Assembly (NCBI GenBank): GCA_947044405.1
Contig: CAMRHE010000458.1
Location: 620,001 to 684,000, forward strand
Length of the DNA: 64,000 nucleotides
From: Leptodactylus fallax
Taxonomy: Eukaryota > Chordata > Amphibia > Anura > Leptodactylidae
Reading direction: 5' to 3'
Notes under the pieces: model-generated
Seen by the model: the letters and a program-made list of their open reading frames with translations, nothing else
Database searches by the model: none
What the model was told of the DNA's origin: nothing
Shown: positions 47,283 to 58,096 of the stretch, piece after piece
Layout of the letters: each line of letters begins with the position of its first letter
Position numbering within the stretch: position 1 is the first letter of the stretch
Translations under genes and position numbers: made by a program

Positions 47283-48849
47283 CAGTCATGGCCAAAAGTT
47301 TTGAGAATGACACAAATATTATATTTTTACATGATCTGCTGCCCTCTGGTTTTTATGTGCGTTTGTCAGATGTTTTTATCACATACAGAAATATAATTGC
47401 ATTCATATTATGAGTAACAGAAGCTTATATTGACAGTTAGAATGAGTTAATGCAGCAAGTCAATATTTGCAGTGTTGACCCTTCTTCTTCAGGACCTCTG
47501 CAATTCTCCCTGGCATGCTCTCAATCAACTTCTGGACCAAATCCTGACTGATAGCAGTCCATTCTTGCAGAATCAATGCTTTAATTTTGTCTGAATTTGT
47601 TGGTTTTTGTTTGTCCACCCGTCTCTTGATGATTGACCACAAGTTCTCAATGGGATTAAGATCTGGGGAGTTTCCAGGCCATGGACCCACAATCTCTATG
47701 TTTTGTTCCCTGAGCCATTTAGTTATCACCTTTGCTTTATGGCAAGGTGCTCCATCATGCTGGAAAAGGCATTGTTGAGCGCCAAACTGCTCTTTGCCGG
47801 TTGGGAGAAGTTGCTCTTGGAGGACATTCTGGTACCATTCTTTATTCATGGCTGTGTTTTTAGGCAAGACTGTGAGAGAGCCGATTCCCTTGGCTGAGAA
47901 GCAACCCCACACATGAATGGTTTCAGGATGCTTTACAGTTGGCATGAGACAAGACTGGTGGTAGCGCTCACCTCTTCTTCTCCGAATAAGCTGTTTTCCA
48001 GATGTTCCAAACAATCGAAAAGGGGATTCATCAGAGAAAATGACTTTACCCCAGTCCTCAGCAGTCCACTCCCTGTACCTTTTGCAGAATATCAGTCTGT
48101 CCCTGATGTTTTTTCTGGAGAGAAGTGGCTTCTTTGCTGCCCTCCTTGAGACCAGGCCTTGTTCCAAAAGTCTCCGCCTCACAGTGCGTGCAGATGCACT
48201 CACACCTGCCTGCTGCCATTCCTCAGCAAGCTCTGCACTGCTGGTAGCCCGATCCCGCAGCTGAAACACTTTTAAGAGACTGTCCTGCCGCTTGCTGGTC
48301 TTTCTTGGGCGCCCTGGAGCCTTTTTGGCACCAATGGAACCTCTCTCCTTGAAGTTCTTGATGATGCGATAGATTGTTGACTGAGGTGCAATCTTTCTAG
48401 CAGCAATACTCTTCCCAGTTAGGCCATTTTTGTGCAGTGCAATGATGACTGCACGTGTTTCTTTAGAGATAACCATGGTTAACAGAAGAGAAACAATGAT
48501 GGCAAGCACCAGCCTCCTTTTAAAGTGTCCAGTGGTGTCATTCTTACTTAATCATGACAGATTGATCTCCAGCCCTGTCCTCATCAACACCCACACCTGT
48601 GTTAATGGAGCAAAAACTGAAACGATGTTAGGTGGTCCTTTTAAGGCAGGGCTGCAATGATGTTGAAATGTGTTTTGGGGGATAAAGTTCATTTTCTAGG
48701 CAAATATTGACTTTGCAAGTAATTGCTGTTAAGCTGATCACTCTTTATAACATTCTGGAGTATATGCAAATTGCCATTAGAAAAACTGAAGCAGTAGACT
48801 TTGTAAAAATTAATATTTGTATCATTCTCAAAACTTTTGGCCATGACTG
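47283..48849 (-). mobile_element. Complete, apparently intact Tc1/mariner transposon (DD35E)
   Basis: TA flanks at 47281-47282 and 48850-48851. Ends read CAGTCATGGCCAAAAGTTTT on both strands; the inverted repeats have a shared outer block of about 30 bp ending near ACAAATATT. At 1567 bp with one uninterrupted transposase frame, it has everything an autonomous Tc1 element needs. The L2 copy at 19630 supplies the empty target site. Confidence 0.95.
47460..48476 (-). CDS. Tc1/mariner transposase, intact, DD35E
   Basis: The enzyme would bind the element's inverted repeats and catalyse cut-and-paste transposition into TA sites in the nucleus. The frame is open for 338 codons from the ATG at 48476, which sits in the favourable context AACCATGG. 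An upstream in-frame ATG at 48509 would add eleven hydrophobic residues and is less likely. Residues about 1-110 form two helix-turn-helix subdomains with the linker GRPRKTSKR. The DDE domain follows: FSDESPF (D149), QHDGAPCHK (D241) and NPIENLW (E277), with 35 residues between the last two. The protein ends GQHCKY. Length is typical. No stop or frameshift is present, unlike the other transposases in this window. Whether it is expressed cannot be told. Confidence 0.95.
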   Translation of the reverse strand: MVISKETRAVIIALHKNGLTGKSIAARKIAPQSTIYRIIKNFKERGSIGAKKAPGRPRKTSKRQDSLLKVFQLRDRATSSAELAEEWQQAGVSASARTVRRRLLEQGLVSRRAAKKPLLSRKNIRDRLIFCKRYREWTAEDWGKVIFSDESPFRLFGTSGKQLIRRRRGERYHQSCLMPTVKHPETIHVWGCFSAKGIGSLTVLPKNTAMNKEWYQNVLQEQLLPTGKEQFGAQQCLFQHDGAPCHKAKVITKWLREQNIEIVGPWPGNSPDLNPIENLWSIIKRRVDKQKPTNSDKIKALILQEWTAISQDLVQKLIESMPGRIAEVLKKKGQHCKY

Positions 48850-48964
48850 TATAAGCAGTGCTGCCTCTGATGCCTAGGTGTTATAAAACTGGATATACAG
48901 CCATTTGAAGTGACCATCCCCTTTTTCGTAAATGCTGCAGCTCTACATGCCATATTGAGTATGG

Positions 48965-49922
48965 GTGTGATACAGGACCAAACCAGGGTTATTAATTTTA
49001 GATATGGATTCCATTTGTGGCTGATTGTTATCACACCTTTTGATCTCCAGACTCTCTCAGACTCAATGTCTACAGCCACTTTACAAACAAGTGAGAAACT
49101 CGTTAACTCACCAGGGGAGATCCTGTGTGTTTTAAAGTTTCTAAGCAGACGATCTGGCTCCAGTCAGAACGTAAAAGGAAATATGGTATTATGATGATAT
49201 TTCCTGTGGGGAGCCCCTACAGTCGCATCAAAAAATTCCTCGGGTGTGCAAGACTGGACCGAACACACCAAGTCCAAACACGGTACAGTTGAGAGCAGGG
49301 AAAATGTCCAGACACTGAACTCTCTACCAAGGGGATCTGGGGGTCATTCCTGGTGTCTACATGATGGGAACATCACCACATATCATATCCCTCGCCTGTT
49401 ACTATAGTCATCCGGCGAGGAGTTAGGGTTGTACATATTTTTCTGGTCTCAGAAATCAGAGCTGGGCCTCTTCTCCTGGTGACATCACACAGGGAGGAGA
49501 CTAGGATAGTTATATGGTCTCAGACCAGGGAGAGGGGCCAGTTGTTATCCTGGGAGAGATGTGAAGACACATGTCGTGTTGCTGACTTAAGGAAGTGACC
49601 TGAGACCTAGCAGTAGAGGCCCCAGTGAACCAGACTGCAGATCTGTTTGGTATTCTTTTCTCTTTTAATCCCATTTTATTTTTAATGTACTGTATTCCTT
49701 GTTTTTGCCTGTATTTGCTTGACCATCCTCTGATGTGTATTCTGTATACGTTAGTGGCTAGTATTGACCCACTCAGGTTAATAAATATATAAAATTTATA
49801 AAGCTCATTTCATATTATCCTATGAACCCAGGCACTCACGGGTTGTGTGTTGAAGGTAAGAGGGGTGACCGTATGGGTATACAGACAGAGTCTCCCTGGC
49901 AATGCTGAGTTAGATCATTGCA
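48965..49922 (+). mobile_element. Solo LTR, plus strand, of the 56.8-kb gypsy family
   Basis: It begins TGTGATACAGGA, like TGTGATGAGGAG at 56797. Shared blocks include GGGGAGCCCCTACAGTCGC, TGTCCAGACACTGAACTC, GTCTCAGACCAGGG, and GGTTAATAAATATATAAAAT with the polyadenylation signal. It ends near ATCATTGCA. No coding region follows. Ends are approximate, as no clear target duplication is visible. Confidence 0.75.
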
Positions 49923-50048
49923 GCTTGTTTTCTATTACTTTCTATTATTCTATTAAAGTATGTTTAATAGGTTAATAAAGTATATTACAAAAATGTTCAC
50001 CCCCCTCCCCGACACAATAGCAAAAATAAAGTGGAAGTTACACTTTAA

Positions 50049-50800
50049 GCTTTAATTTATACTTCTCCAAACTGTAGGCTCTGGTCTTTATAGCTAGAAT
50101 AAACTGCATGAAAAAAACTGTATCAAAAGGAAATCTGTCTGTGTTATGTCCAATAGTAAAATCTCTGACCCAGGGGCATACCAAATTTAGAACTCTGTGT
50201 TTAGAGCTGTAGTTCATTATTTGTCAATTTGTAATAATATAGAGCATATTACTAATAGATACTAAGTATCTATGGTTTCTGTGTATTTTTTTTTTTTGTA
50301 GTTTTCACATGAATGATGGCTCCACTGCATGAACATCTTGTCTCACAGCAATTCCTTCATCCTCCTGTTGTTAGGGCTCAAGATACCGTATAATTAAATA
50401 GAAATACTCTTCTTGAAGGTCCTGGTGAAAATTGATAATTATCAACCAAAAACAAGCATTTATCGCTACAGAGGTGGTGCTCTATGTCAGCTTCTAAGAG
50501 ATGGATTTCATCATAGTATTGTGCAATAATTCACAGTTACTGCTTTTACATGCTTTTGTTTCAAATTAATATTTTATACATGTTGCAAACAATACTAACA
50601 CCAACTGAAGATACTAAATAAAATATATATTCACCCATTTCAAAGAAGCGCATTTCTATATATAAATAATAATTTGATCTAAAAATTGTTAAGCATATTG
50701 ATAAAGTAGGAAATGCAATATAAATTAATAATGGAGAGCAACGTGTATGTCCAATCATCTTTACAGAAAAAACTGGGAAAGGGAATCTTCTTACCTCAAT
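50049..50800. other. AT-rich unassigned sequence
   Basis: No gene or element boundary recognised. Confidence 0.4.
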
Positions 50801-50804
50801 GGAA

Positions 50805-50932
50805 CATCTTGAAAAAAACAGCAATATCTCGGCAAATGAGTCACCAATTCACAAGGGGGAACACTGTTTGATTCAGGTGACCCTAACTTATCTACAGTAT
50901 CTGCACGGCTGGGTTCTGGTGACAGGCTTAGG
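50805..50932. repeat. Fragment of the 26012-28282 MITE family
   Basis: Shares CAATATCTCGGCAA, CACCAATTCACAAGGG, TTTGATTCAGGTGA and GGGTTCTGGTGACAGG-type right end with 28120-28282, in related order. Confidence 0.6.
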
Positions 50933-51165
50933 CTATGGTCACACTAGCGTTGTGTGACCGTATGGGGACTCCGTCCCCCATTCTGCTTCAAATATGCACT
51001 CCACTGATTTTGGGGGGGAAACACAACAGACCCCATTATAGTCTCTGGGTTCCACAGGTTTCTACGGGTAACCAATTTTTAAGCAGAGAGGGTTTCCACT
51101 TTTCAGATACACAAGCAGACCCAAAGAATGGAAACCCGAATGCTAGTGTGAATCTAGTGTTGCTC
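50933..51165. mobile_element. Possible PIF/Harbinger MITE
   Basis: The left end GGCTATGGTCACACTAGCGT and the right end in complement CACTAGATTCACACTAGCAT are imperfect inverted repeats of the G-rich, CACACTAG style seen in Harbinger elements. A three-base target duplication is not clear. Confidence 0.45.
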
Positions 51166-51170
51166 TAACC

Positions 51171-51804
51171 CTTTCCCGCCCCAGCCATTTTTTTATTTTT
51201 GTTTTTTTTTTTACTTCTCATTTACAAAAGTCATAACTTTTATTTTTGGTTCGGCTCACAGAGCCGTATGAGGGCTGATTTTTTGCAGGAAAAATGCTAC
51301 TTCGTAATGATACCATTTAATATTCTATATGATGTACTGGGAAAATGGAAAAAAAATTCAGAATGAGGTGGAATTCGAGAAAAACTGCATTTTCTTCAGA
51401 TATTGTTTTTACAGCGTTCAATGTGTGGTAAAAATGTCACATTCCTTGCATTCTTTGGGTTGACATAATCACAATTATACTGTTTGTTTTTATTTATGAT
51501 CTAGGGAAAAGGGGTGATTTGAAGTTGTATATTTTTAACATTTTTCAACCCTCAATAGATACATTACTAAGACAAGCCTATGAGACTTCACAAGTCTCCC
51601 AGCTGTCATAGAGGGAAAGTGAAAGGATGGGTGGGGAATGGCACAGGAGGGTGTGGAATGGGAAATTGACAGCTCCATTAACAGTTGATGCCACAGATCA
51701 GAGGAGACTCAAAGGTTATCGTGCTTGCTCTGTTTCTGAGCATGCACCATATTTAGAGACCCAACATCCACCATAATAGCACAGTGGTTATCGGGAAGGA
51801 GTTA
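51171..51804. mobile_element. Non-autonomous element with TAACCCTTTCCCG ends
   Basis: Left TAACCCTTTCCCGCC and right in complement TTAACTCCTTCCCG are inverted repeats. The interior CATAACTTTTATTTTTGG and GGTTGACATAATC text is a diverged counterpart of the 54060-54670 block on the other strand. Confidence 0.5.
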
Positions 51805-53500
51805 ATGATTTGTCCTAGTTTGATACTTTAACCCCTTAACGACCAATGACGTACCTGTGATGTCCATGGAGGGGATTGTAATGTCATCAGATTTTTTGGC
51901 TGGAAAGAGTAGACTCACCAAAATATGGAGGAGATAGGAATAAAATTTTACTAAAGAAAGAGGCTAGGTGAATAATGTTGACTAATGCTATGGGACCTCT
52001 GGGTCTCAACGTCCGAAATGATCTAAGTGTTTTCCTTTAATTTAAGATAGGAATTTTATATTCTTTATTTTGTAATAAAAACTTTTTTATTTGTGCATAA
52101 GATCGGTCGGATGAGCAGGGAGGGAGATGTTGTTTTCATCCGACGGGATCCAATGTGTAGTATGTGCATGCGCAGCCCTTTCCTAAATGACGTGGTTCAC
52201 GTCATTACGTTCATCTCGGAGGAGAGTAAAAGGAAAATGGCTGCGGTATGTGCTATACGACTGAGGGCTGGAGGAATCGCGGTAGCGCGAAACGGCCGTT
52301 GCCCAAACAGTTTGTGTCTATGGCATGCTACTGTATATCATTTATCCTGTGATGAGCTACTAATAAAGAAAGAGAAGATTTTAGAGAATCGTGAGTGCCG
52401 CTTCGCTTTTTTCTACTTTGTATAAGATTTATAAGAACTTCCTATATACAGGTATATACATTCTTATATACATTATATGCATTCCTTTTGTAGCCATTCT
52501 TAGCTTTGGCTGAAAAAAGCGCAACAAAAAAAAATTTGCAACATGGGGCCTTAGCCTAATACTTTACTTCCCTAATTTTGCAGTAAAAAATACTGGAAAC
52601 TCTGAAGCAATACACATAACATAGGTGTGAATAGGAATATAAATCCATATGCAGAAAGCACTAAATCTGTCTCAGATATAAAGAGCCTTTAGTGAAAAAA
52701 AAAAGTTGACCTAATATTAGCTAGAGGCAACATGCTTTTTTAAGTGTTTTGTGTTTGTTTTTCAGGCTTTGATAGTTTGAATAAAATAGACTACATCACA
52801 ACAATTTGTTTTTGCATGTTTATTTCATTCTTTTGTTACCTGAAAGCAGCTGACTTCATAAACCTGCAAATGATGTTTGGTATATAAAACAATGAAAATT
52901 ATTTTTCTTCTTTTTCATATGTTGCGAATTTTAGATTTAGTCTTTAGTGATAAATAAATATGTACAAATTCTCTTTCCGGAATAACAAAACTCCAACCTT
53001 AGGCTCATAAAGGCTGTAATTTACGAAGAATGAGTCTATTAACAGCAACAAATTTATACTTTCCATTGAAGGATGTCTAAAAGACTGCCTTGAAAACACA
53101 ATGCTCTGTGTATTGCTATTCACATCTATTTAATTATGATTTATGATACACGACAGCTGTCAGGATTTTAATGTTTGAGGAAGCATAAAATCTTTTCACA
53201 AATGCTGAATTTCATCTTTCATAAGACATGAGTGAAGAAAAGTGACACTACAGTGAAGTGCTCTTGGAATCTAAATGTGCATACTACAGACTGCAGGGCA
53301 TAGGCCTTATCAATCTTTTTGGGAACTGTGTAAGTCAGATTTCATAAAGGTATATTCCCATTAAGATTCACACAGTTTGACACAAGTACTCTGTAACAAA
53401 TGTATATACTGTATTAGTTTTTATATGTAGGAGAGAGGAAAAAATAATATATTACAATGTCCAAATTTACAGTAGAGAACAAATAATACAGCACAGATGT
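51805..53500. other. Mostly unassigned; one repeat-like block
   Basis: A TTAACCCCTTAACGACC phrase at 51829 looks like the start of a truncated repeat. The block 52090-52440 contains GCGGTAGCGCGAAACGGCCG and a 110-codon frame without domain; its AATGACGTGGTTCACGTCATTA is a near-palindrome of CRE-like half sites. The remainder is AT-rich with nothing recognised. Confidence 0.35.
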
Positions 53501-53502
53501 AA

Positions 53503-54670
53503 GGGGGAGTTCACACTACCGTTGGTGATTGTCAGTAGTGTCCGCTGTGCATGTCTGTTACAAGATTTTAACAACGGACACTATCAGAACCACCATAAAT
53601 CCATTAAGCTCTTTCCATGCACGGCGGATGCCGGGTGTATACTACAGCCAGCATCCGCTGCTAACAGCTGCGATTGGTGCCAACACAGATCGCGGATGTT
53701 AACACTTTAGATACCGCAGTTAAATGCAACTGACGCATCTAAAGTGTGCAGGCACAATGGGCGCTGCCATCTTTACTCGATTGCCGCCCTCCAGAATGTT
53801 ATTGGAAGTTGGCAATCGGTTGTCATGACAGCCGGGAGCCTATTGAAGGCTCTCCGGCTTGTCATTAGTATGGCTCTATTACACGCTTACATAGGCAGCG
53901 TGTAATAGAAGTCAAGGGATTTTACTATTACTACAGTAGTATTGCACTGAATAGTATGAGCGATCAGACCCCCTAGGGTTCAAGGTCCCTAGGGGGTCTG
54001 AAAATAAAAGTAAAATAAAAATAAAAAAAGTTCTTTAAAGTTTACAAAAAACACAAAGTTTAAATGACCCCCTTTCCCCAGATCATATATAAAAATAAAT
54101 AGCTGTTTTTTCAACTTTTTGCCTCCTATAAAAAATGGGATAAAATGTGATCAAACTATCAGACCTTCCCCAAAATGGTATCCATAAAAACGCGATCTTG
54201 TCCAGCATAAAAAGACGCCTTACCCAGCTCCATACAAATAAATATAAAAAGTTATAGGTGTCACAATATGGCAACACAAAAAGTTTTACATTTTTAAAAT
54301 GTATCAAAACATTACAAATACTATATAAATTTGGTATCGCCATGATCATACAGACCCGCAATATGCAGGTAATATGTCTATGTCTATGTTTTTACCACAT
54401 AGTGAATGCTGTAAAAATTAAACCCATATGAAATTGGCGCAAATGTGTTTTTTTTCCAATTCCATCTCATTGTAAATTTTTTTCCAGCTTCCCAGTAAAT
54501 TGTGCAGGATGTTGAATGGTGCCATTACAAAGTACAATTTGTTTCGCAAACAATAAGCCATCATGTGACTCTGTGAACTGAAAAATCTTAAAATTATGGC
54601 TCTTGGAATGGGGAAAGGGAAAAATGGAAATGCAAAAATGAAAATTGACTGTGGCATGAAGGGGTTAAAT
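53503..54670. repeat. Non-autonomous repeat block(s), boundaries unclear
   Basis: Opens with GGGGGAGTTCACACTACCGT, a Harbinger-like terminus, and closes near GGCATGAAGGGGTTAA, a terminus of the type at 51171. Probably two overlapping or nested repeats. The palindrome GACCCCCTAGG/CCTAGGGGGTC lies at about 53967-54000. Confidence 0.4.
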
Positions 54671-54904
54671 TCTGTGGCAGTTGCAAGCATTGAAAATGGA
54701 GCAGTCTGCATGCTGATGAAAAAAGTCTTCCATTTTCAGTGGTCAAGGCTCATAGTCCAATGAAAAATCTAGACTCTGCTATCCTGCCAGTCCACCCAAC
54801 CTGCATTAGAAAGAAAAAAAATGTTGCAAAATTGTCCCTCATGCAACTGACAACAACTGTTGATCTTGGGCCAGATGAGTCGAGGCCTTGTAACCCAGAC
54901 TTGG

Positions 54905-56422
54905 TTACTGGGTGTCAACTGGCAACAGTTCTCTTGTCAGCAGAAGGTTATGGAGGCCCACGCAGACTTTCACCACATCATCCACAGCTTCTGGGTCTAC
55001 CTGGATTGCAGTGTTGAAAATACACCATTTTGAAGTGAGGATCCCAAACACACACTCCGCAAGTCGCCTGGCTTTTGTCAGTCTGTAATTGTAGATTCTT
55101 TTCTGTTAGTTGAGTCCATGATTGGAATAGGGTTTAAGAAGGTTTATGGACATCTGGAAGGCCTCAAATAGAGATGAGCGAATAGAAGCTGCAGAAGTGG
55201 AATTCGATCCGAATTTCAGGAAATCTTCGATTCGCATGGAATCCGGCTTTCCTGATGCTTCGCGGTAACGAATATTTAGTAAGGACCTTTCTGACATCAG
55301 ACGGTCACAAGATATTCTCTAGTGATGTGATTGGGTAGGCGTGTCATGACATGACCGCGGCATCTAAGGGCTTCCGCCATTTTGCCGCCCACCCCAGCTC
55401 TCTGCAGACAGGAAATAGCTGTTTATTCGCCGTGAATTAATTCGGATCGAAGAGAATCATATCGGAAAATTCGGCGAAGTTGCCGAATCAAATTTTTGAA
55501 AACTTCGCTCATCTCTAGTTTCAGCGCCATCAACCACAAATAGCATAGGAGGTCAATCAGTTCCAGGAAATAGCTTTAGTGTTGGCAATCCAAAATTTCC
55601 AGAATATAATCTCCGTCCATTGCAGAGTCCGTGAAAATTCTGGGGTTGTCAGTGTGGCCGTATGCCCCAATTTCCACAGCCACAAAACAATACTGGGCAT
55701 CAGCAATGGACATCAGCAATGGACATCAGAACAATCAAAAAATACTTCTTGTAATTAAAAAACAGGGACCCACTCCTTGCAGGTTTCTGGATACGGATGT
55801 GCTTTCCATCAACTGCTCCTACACAATTTGGAAACTGCGTCTCCTCCCAGAACTTGTCTGCAATATCCTTCCATTGTTCTGTTGTTGGATATGGGATAAA
55901 TTCATCACAAAGCAAATCCCAAAGGGCCTGGCAAGTAGGCAAGTATCCCGGACATTATAGTAGATTGTTGACTTGCCAACAACAGAAGTGCATGGAGGAG
56001 AAGCTCTCGCCTGTTGCCAGATACCTTGAAATAAAAAAAAAAAGAAAAAGAAATATAAACGTTCATACTGTATATTTATAATGGAAATACAATGTTGATA
56101 CTCACAGAAGGGTCATTATCAAGCACTCCACTGGTGATACACTTCTCCACAAGTGGGTTTCCTGCCTCTGGAGGCTGGATGACAGCCATTGAAGAAGTTC
56201 ATCAAAGGTGGAAATAGGCAGGTAGTCATAGAACTTCTCCGGATGTTGGTGCAGTTCTCCATAAAGACTGAAATAGACTCTCCTTGTCATGCGGGCTGAT
56301 GTTATGAGATGAAACCAGAGGCGTTTCTGCCTGGCAATTCTTTTCCACTTCAACCTCAGCCTGATCATCTCTAGGTCAAAAAGCAAAGACGGAGGAATCA
56401 TTTCTAAAAATGACAGGAGCAA
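54905..56422 (-). pseudogene. PIF/Harbinger (HARBI1-like) transposase, split by a MITE
   Basis: HARBI1-family proteins are DDE nucleases of PIF/Harbinger transposons. Exon 1 (56422-56106) encodes RRVYFSLYGELHQHPEKFYD and TFDELLQWL. An 81-bp intron (56105-56025) has a GTGAGT donor and a pyrimidine-rich TTTCAAG acceptor; splicing rejoins codon CT|G so that MTLL runs into YLATGESFSS, as in the family. Exon 2 continues with STIYYNVRDTC, QALWDLLCDEF, GAVDGKHIRI (first catalytic aspartate), SLFFNYKKYF and VEIGAYGHTDN. An ACTTGCCT/ACTTGCCA duplication of eight bases near 55935 shifts the frame. The MITE at 55171-55515 then divides the domain; KRIYNYRLTKARRLAE and VFGILTSKW follow on its far side. 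The second PIF/Harbinger protein (Myb-like) and TIRs are not identified. Confidence 0.85.
55171..55515. mobile_element. TA-flanked MITE, GAGATGAGCGAA ends
   Basis: TA at 55169-55170 and 55516-55517; perfect 12-bp ends GAGATGAGCGAA. Further inside, ATTCGATCCGAATTT and AATTCGGATCGAA echo each other in inverted order. A partial relative lies at 61650-61804. TA duplication suggests a mariner-type mobiliser. Confidence 0.8.
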
Positions 56423-56796
56423 TGCAAGTAGAACTGGAACATCAAAACAATACTCTCCTCTCCAAAGTTGGCTCCAGACTTAAATGTAAGCCCTTTTCCT
56501 ACTTTTATATTCTCTCTGTTGTCATTAGGTGTTATGGCAAGCCGATAAACACAAAAAACAGATTGAAACCTAACAGATAGAAATGGACAATAACAGACAG
56601 AAATGGACCATAACTGATGGTATTGTGTCTGTTTTTTATGTATTTTTAATGTATCTGTTTAACGGATGCGTTAAAAAAACTAAGCATCCGTTAAGGTTCG
56701 TTTTTGTCCATTATTTTTTCTTTAACGGACAATTTCATAATGGAATCCATACTGGTAGAATTAATGCCTCCTAAGCTGTAAAGATCACTAGAATGG
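56423..56796. other. Unassigned sequence between Harbinger relic and LTR
   Basis: Contains repeated AATGGACAATAACAGACAG text and inverted AACGGATGCGTTAA/TTAACGGATGC-like phrases near 56657-56700, possibly a Harbinger-end remnant. No boundary is clear. Confidence 0.35.
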
Positions 56797-57802
56797 TGTG
56801 ATGAGGAGAAACCACCAGCTATGTAGGGTGGCCAGGTCTGTTATCAAAACCAGTTTGGCTACAGGAATGTGGTCTGGCTACTTTGTGCCCAGACCCTTTT
56901 TTGTTCTGTCCCTGGCTCAATTAGCATACCCTTGTTACACTCATTATCTCCACAGGGGTTTCCTGCAGAGATGTGGAATCCACAGACAAGTTGGCGCCAG
57001 CAACAGAACAAAGGGGATATGGTTTTTTGACAATATCTTCCCCGGGGAACCCCTTACAGTCGCCCCGATAAATTTCTCAGATGCGCCCGGCCAAGGAACT
57101 CGTTTGAAGCCCACACAAGGTACTGTTCAAACCCCGAAAAAGGTCCAGACACTGATCTCCTTACCCAAAGGGGATTGGGGTGTCATTCTTGGTGTCTGCA
57201 CGATGGGGAGCCCGCCACAAGCCTCATCAGACCTCTTGCTTTACAATACTGTCATCCAGCAAGGAGATATGATGAATCCTAGTTCAGGTCAGGGGGCGGG
57301 ACTTCTCCTTTTTGGTGACATCACTTAGTAAAAGTCTCAGACCAGGGGAAGGGTCTCTCTTGTTCCTGGAGAAGATGTGATAGCATGTCATGCAGTGGAC
57401 TGTGGCATGGGCCTTGAGGCCTAGCAAGGAGGCCTGAAGCCATCCCTTTGCTCTGGACAGCATATAGGAGACACATGCTCTGTAACTTGCTTAAGGAAGA
57501 ACCCTGAGGAACCCAGAGAAACTGACTACAAACCTGCGCTGGTATTTTCCTATCTTTTATTTCCCATTTTATTTTCTGTACTGTATTTTGCTTTTACCTG
57601 TATTTGCTTGATAATTCATTGATATGTATTTCTGTATATGTTAGTGCTTAGTACCGACCCACTTGGGTTAATAAATATACAAAATTTATAAAGCTCGTTT
57701 CATATTATCCTATGAACCCGGTCCCTCACAGGTTGTGAGTGGGAAGTAAAGAAGGTTGATCGCAGGTGTGTCAGGTAGCGTGGCAAGGCTAGATCCTTCA
57801 CA
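56797..57802 (+). repeat. 5' LTR
   Basis: Starts TGTGATGAGG and ends CCTTCACA. It has AATAAA within GGGTTAATAAATATACAAA near 57668. Two solo LTRs in the window align with it. The left boundary is set by TG and by similarity to 48965. Confidence 0.75.
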
Positions 57803-57803
57803 G

Positions 57804-57823
57804 TGGTGGCAGCATTGTGGGAT
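57804..57823 (+). other. Probable tRNA-Leu primer-binding site
   Basis: TGGTGGCAGCATTGTGGGAT follows the LTR end after one base. It starts with the TGG expected of a primer site, and TGGTGGCAGC...GTGGGAT is complementary to the 3' end of a vertebrate leucine tRNA except for a short discrepancy in the middle. Confidence 0.65.
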
Positions 57824-58096
57824 ATAGGATAACAGCGTGTGGGTGTGGTATCACTCAGACATTGAGGATTGAGGAAATCCTATGAACTGAGCTCGGTGCT
57901 AGATCAAGCTTAAAGATACGATGAAAGTTTGGTATGGTGCTGTTCCCTTCTGTTTTTCTTTGTTTTTCTATCCTATCTTTTATTTGGCAACGGCTTCCAG
58001 CAGATGGCTGGGGGTCTAAGAAGCAGAACCAGGGAACTTCAGCAATTGGCTTAGAGAAACTCTGAGCAAAGGGCTGATGTTGAGGGTGACACAGTC

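Larger units (their letters stand above)
46775..48890 (+). mobile_element. L2-clade LINE fragment, split by a Tc1 insertion
   Basis: The piece 46775-47280 encodes RIQYKLITLIHKALHNAAPP through FRQAYHNS and stop in one frame, then 3' UTR text. It matches the minus-strand copy at 19600-20150. The UTR resumes after the Tc1 element (48850-48890) and stops without a terminal repeat tail, so both ends are truncated. Confidence 0.85.
46294..50044. mobile_element. TTAA-flanked element hosting a nest of later insertions
   Basis: TTAA at 46290-46293 and 50045-50048. The arms share GCTATTGTGTCGGG, CATTTTTGTAATATA and TTTATTAACCT in inverted orientation over about 115 bp. Between the arms lie an L2 fragment, a complete Tc1 transposon within it, and a solo LTR. 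TTAA duplication fits Kolobok or piggyBac; no transposase of either is seen. Confidence 0.8.

Noticed and set aside
52093..52425. 110-codon frame with basic residues
   Set aside because: It covers a repeat-like block with palindromic CRE-like half sites; no recognisable domain, and the C-terminal part is AT-rich noise.
54905..56422. Domesticated HARBI1 host gene
   Set aside because: An eight-base duplication, frameshifts and a MITE inside the nuclease domain make a functional host gene unlikely.
57767..57800. Leucine-tRNA-like start GGTAGCGTGGC just upstream of the primer site
   Set aside because: Only about 11 bases agree with a tRNA-Leu 5' end, no cloverleaf can be drawn, and related LTRs lack it. 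Probably chance.
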